A stretch of 64,000 nt of DNA, from NCBI GenBank assembly GCA_963920575.1, contig OY986973.1, positions 8,838,607 through 8,902,606 on the forward strand, given 5' to 3'. Shown one piece after another: positions 63,781 through 64,000 of the stretch. The number at the start of each line of letters is the position of its first letter. Position 1 is the first letter of the stretch. A model generated the notes under the pieces. It was not told the origin of the DNA. It did not search any database and was given only the letters and a program-made list of their open reading frames with translations. A program made the translations under genes and the position numbers. Origin of the DNA: Narthecium ossifragum (lineage: Eukaryota > Streptophyta > Magnoliopsida > Dioscoreales > Nartheciaceae).

Positions 63781-64000
63781 CGCCTCTAGATCGTATATGG
63801 CTTTCAGCGCTAAATCCTTTGTTGGCAGGATCTTATCTTCTACCTTCAGCCTTCAGTCGATGTCATGCAGCCTTTGTCATCGTCATCATCCACATCTTTT
63901 CTTCGTTTATCCTTAGGTCTTTGTTGCCAATGGAGTTCTCTTTGGGCTTCCTCTGAGTCTGTTTTGAATGGGGAAGTCGCTGGCGCCTTCAAAAGGCTTG

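Larger units (their letters stand above)
61482..64000 (-). mobile_element. Internal 3' region of the gypsy element with LTR-H
   Basis: This lies between the coding part (outside the window) and the purine tract at 61492-61482. There is no conserved coding domain in it. It holds tandem repeats at 62985-63270 and weaker ones after that. Long repetitive stretches before the 3' LTR are typical of the Tat/Ogre/Retand group, so I infer that lineage, without a coding domain to prove it. Confidence 0.5.

Noticed and set aside
1..64000. tRNA or 5S rRNA genes
   Set aside because: I looked for A and B box patterns such as GGTTCGAATCC with a cloverleaf. The nearest (about 3868, TATCGAATCCCC) has no matching arms.

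Overview
The window is eukaryotic, from the nuclear genome of a flowering plant. The evidence is spliced host exons, plant-type C/D snoRNAs behind a telo-box/site II promoter, and plant lineages of transposons (PIF/Harbinger, hAT, Athila gypsy, Ty1/copia, L1-type LINEs). The GC-rich first exons hint at a monocot, but this is not firm. I see no intact protein-coding host gene. The window is mostly nested transposons in various states of decay.

Layout. 1-3744 is the right part of a PIF/Harbinger transposon with two broken convergent genes (transposase, Myb/SANT-like protein) and a captured PPR-like fragment. 3748-4520 is the best functional host locus: a promoter followed by three C/D box snoRNAs, two of which carry guides matching 25S rRNA. 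6518-13973 is a minus-strand LINE split by two solo LTRs. 13974-21317 is a stack of LTRs. 21318-26453 is a plus-strand Ty3/gypsy element split by another solo LTR. 26453-42584 holds scattered minus-strand exons of a tRNA wybutosine synthesis gene (TYW2/3/4 type), with a palindromic repeat array, a 200-N gap, a copia element and a LINE lying between them. 42740-44104 is a LINE remnant holding a hAT MITE that itself holds a Mutator-like MITE. 44500-48300 contains remnants of a cyclin-D-like gene and an unknown exon, split by a hAT transposon and a hAT MITE. 48965-58631 is a minus-strand Athila gypsy element split by a solo LTR. 58632-64000 is a second large minus-strand gypsy element, cut by the window end.

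The most unusual signal is in one family of long LTRs (seven copies here, called A to G, six bounded by target site duplications). They carry arrays of 8-bp palindromes at fixed spacing. In LTR-B there are seven pairs of GATCGATC, every pair exactly 22 bp apart start to start. LTR-A, E and F mostly keep the 22-bp pairing, LTR-C and G use about 20 bp, and LTR-D uses GGTCGACC-type sites every 12 bp. The Athila LTR, from another lineage, has a similar GGTCGACC cluster upstream of its TATA box. I know no described function for this.

All reading was by eye from the sequence. Family names rest on remembered motifs, and no alignment or database search was run.
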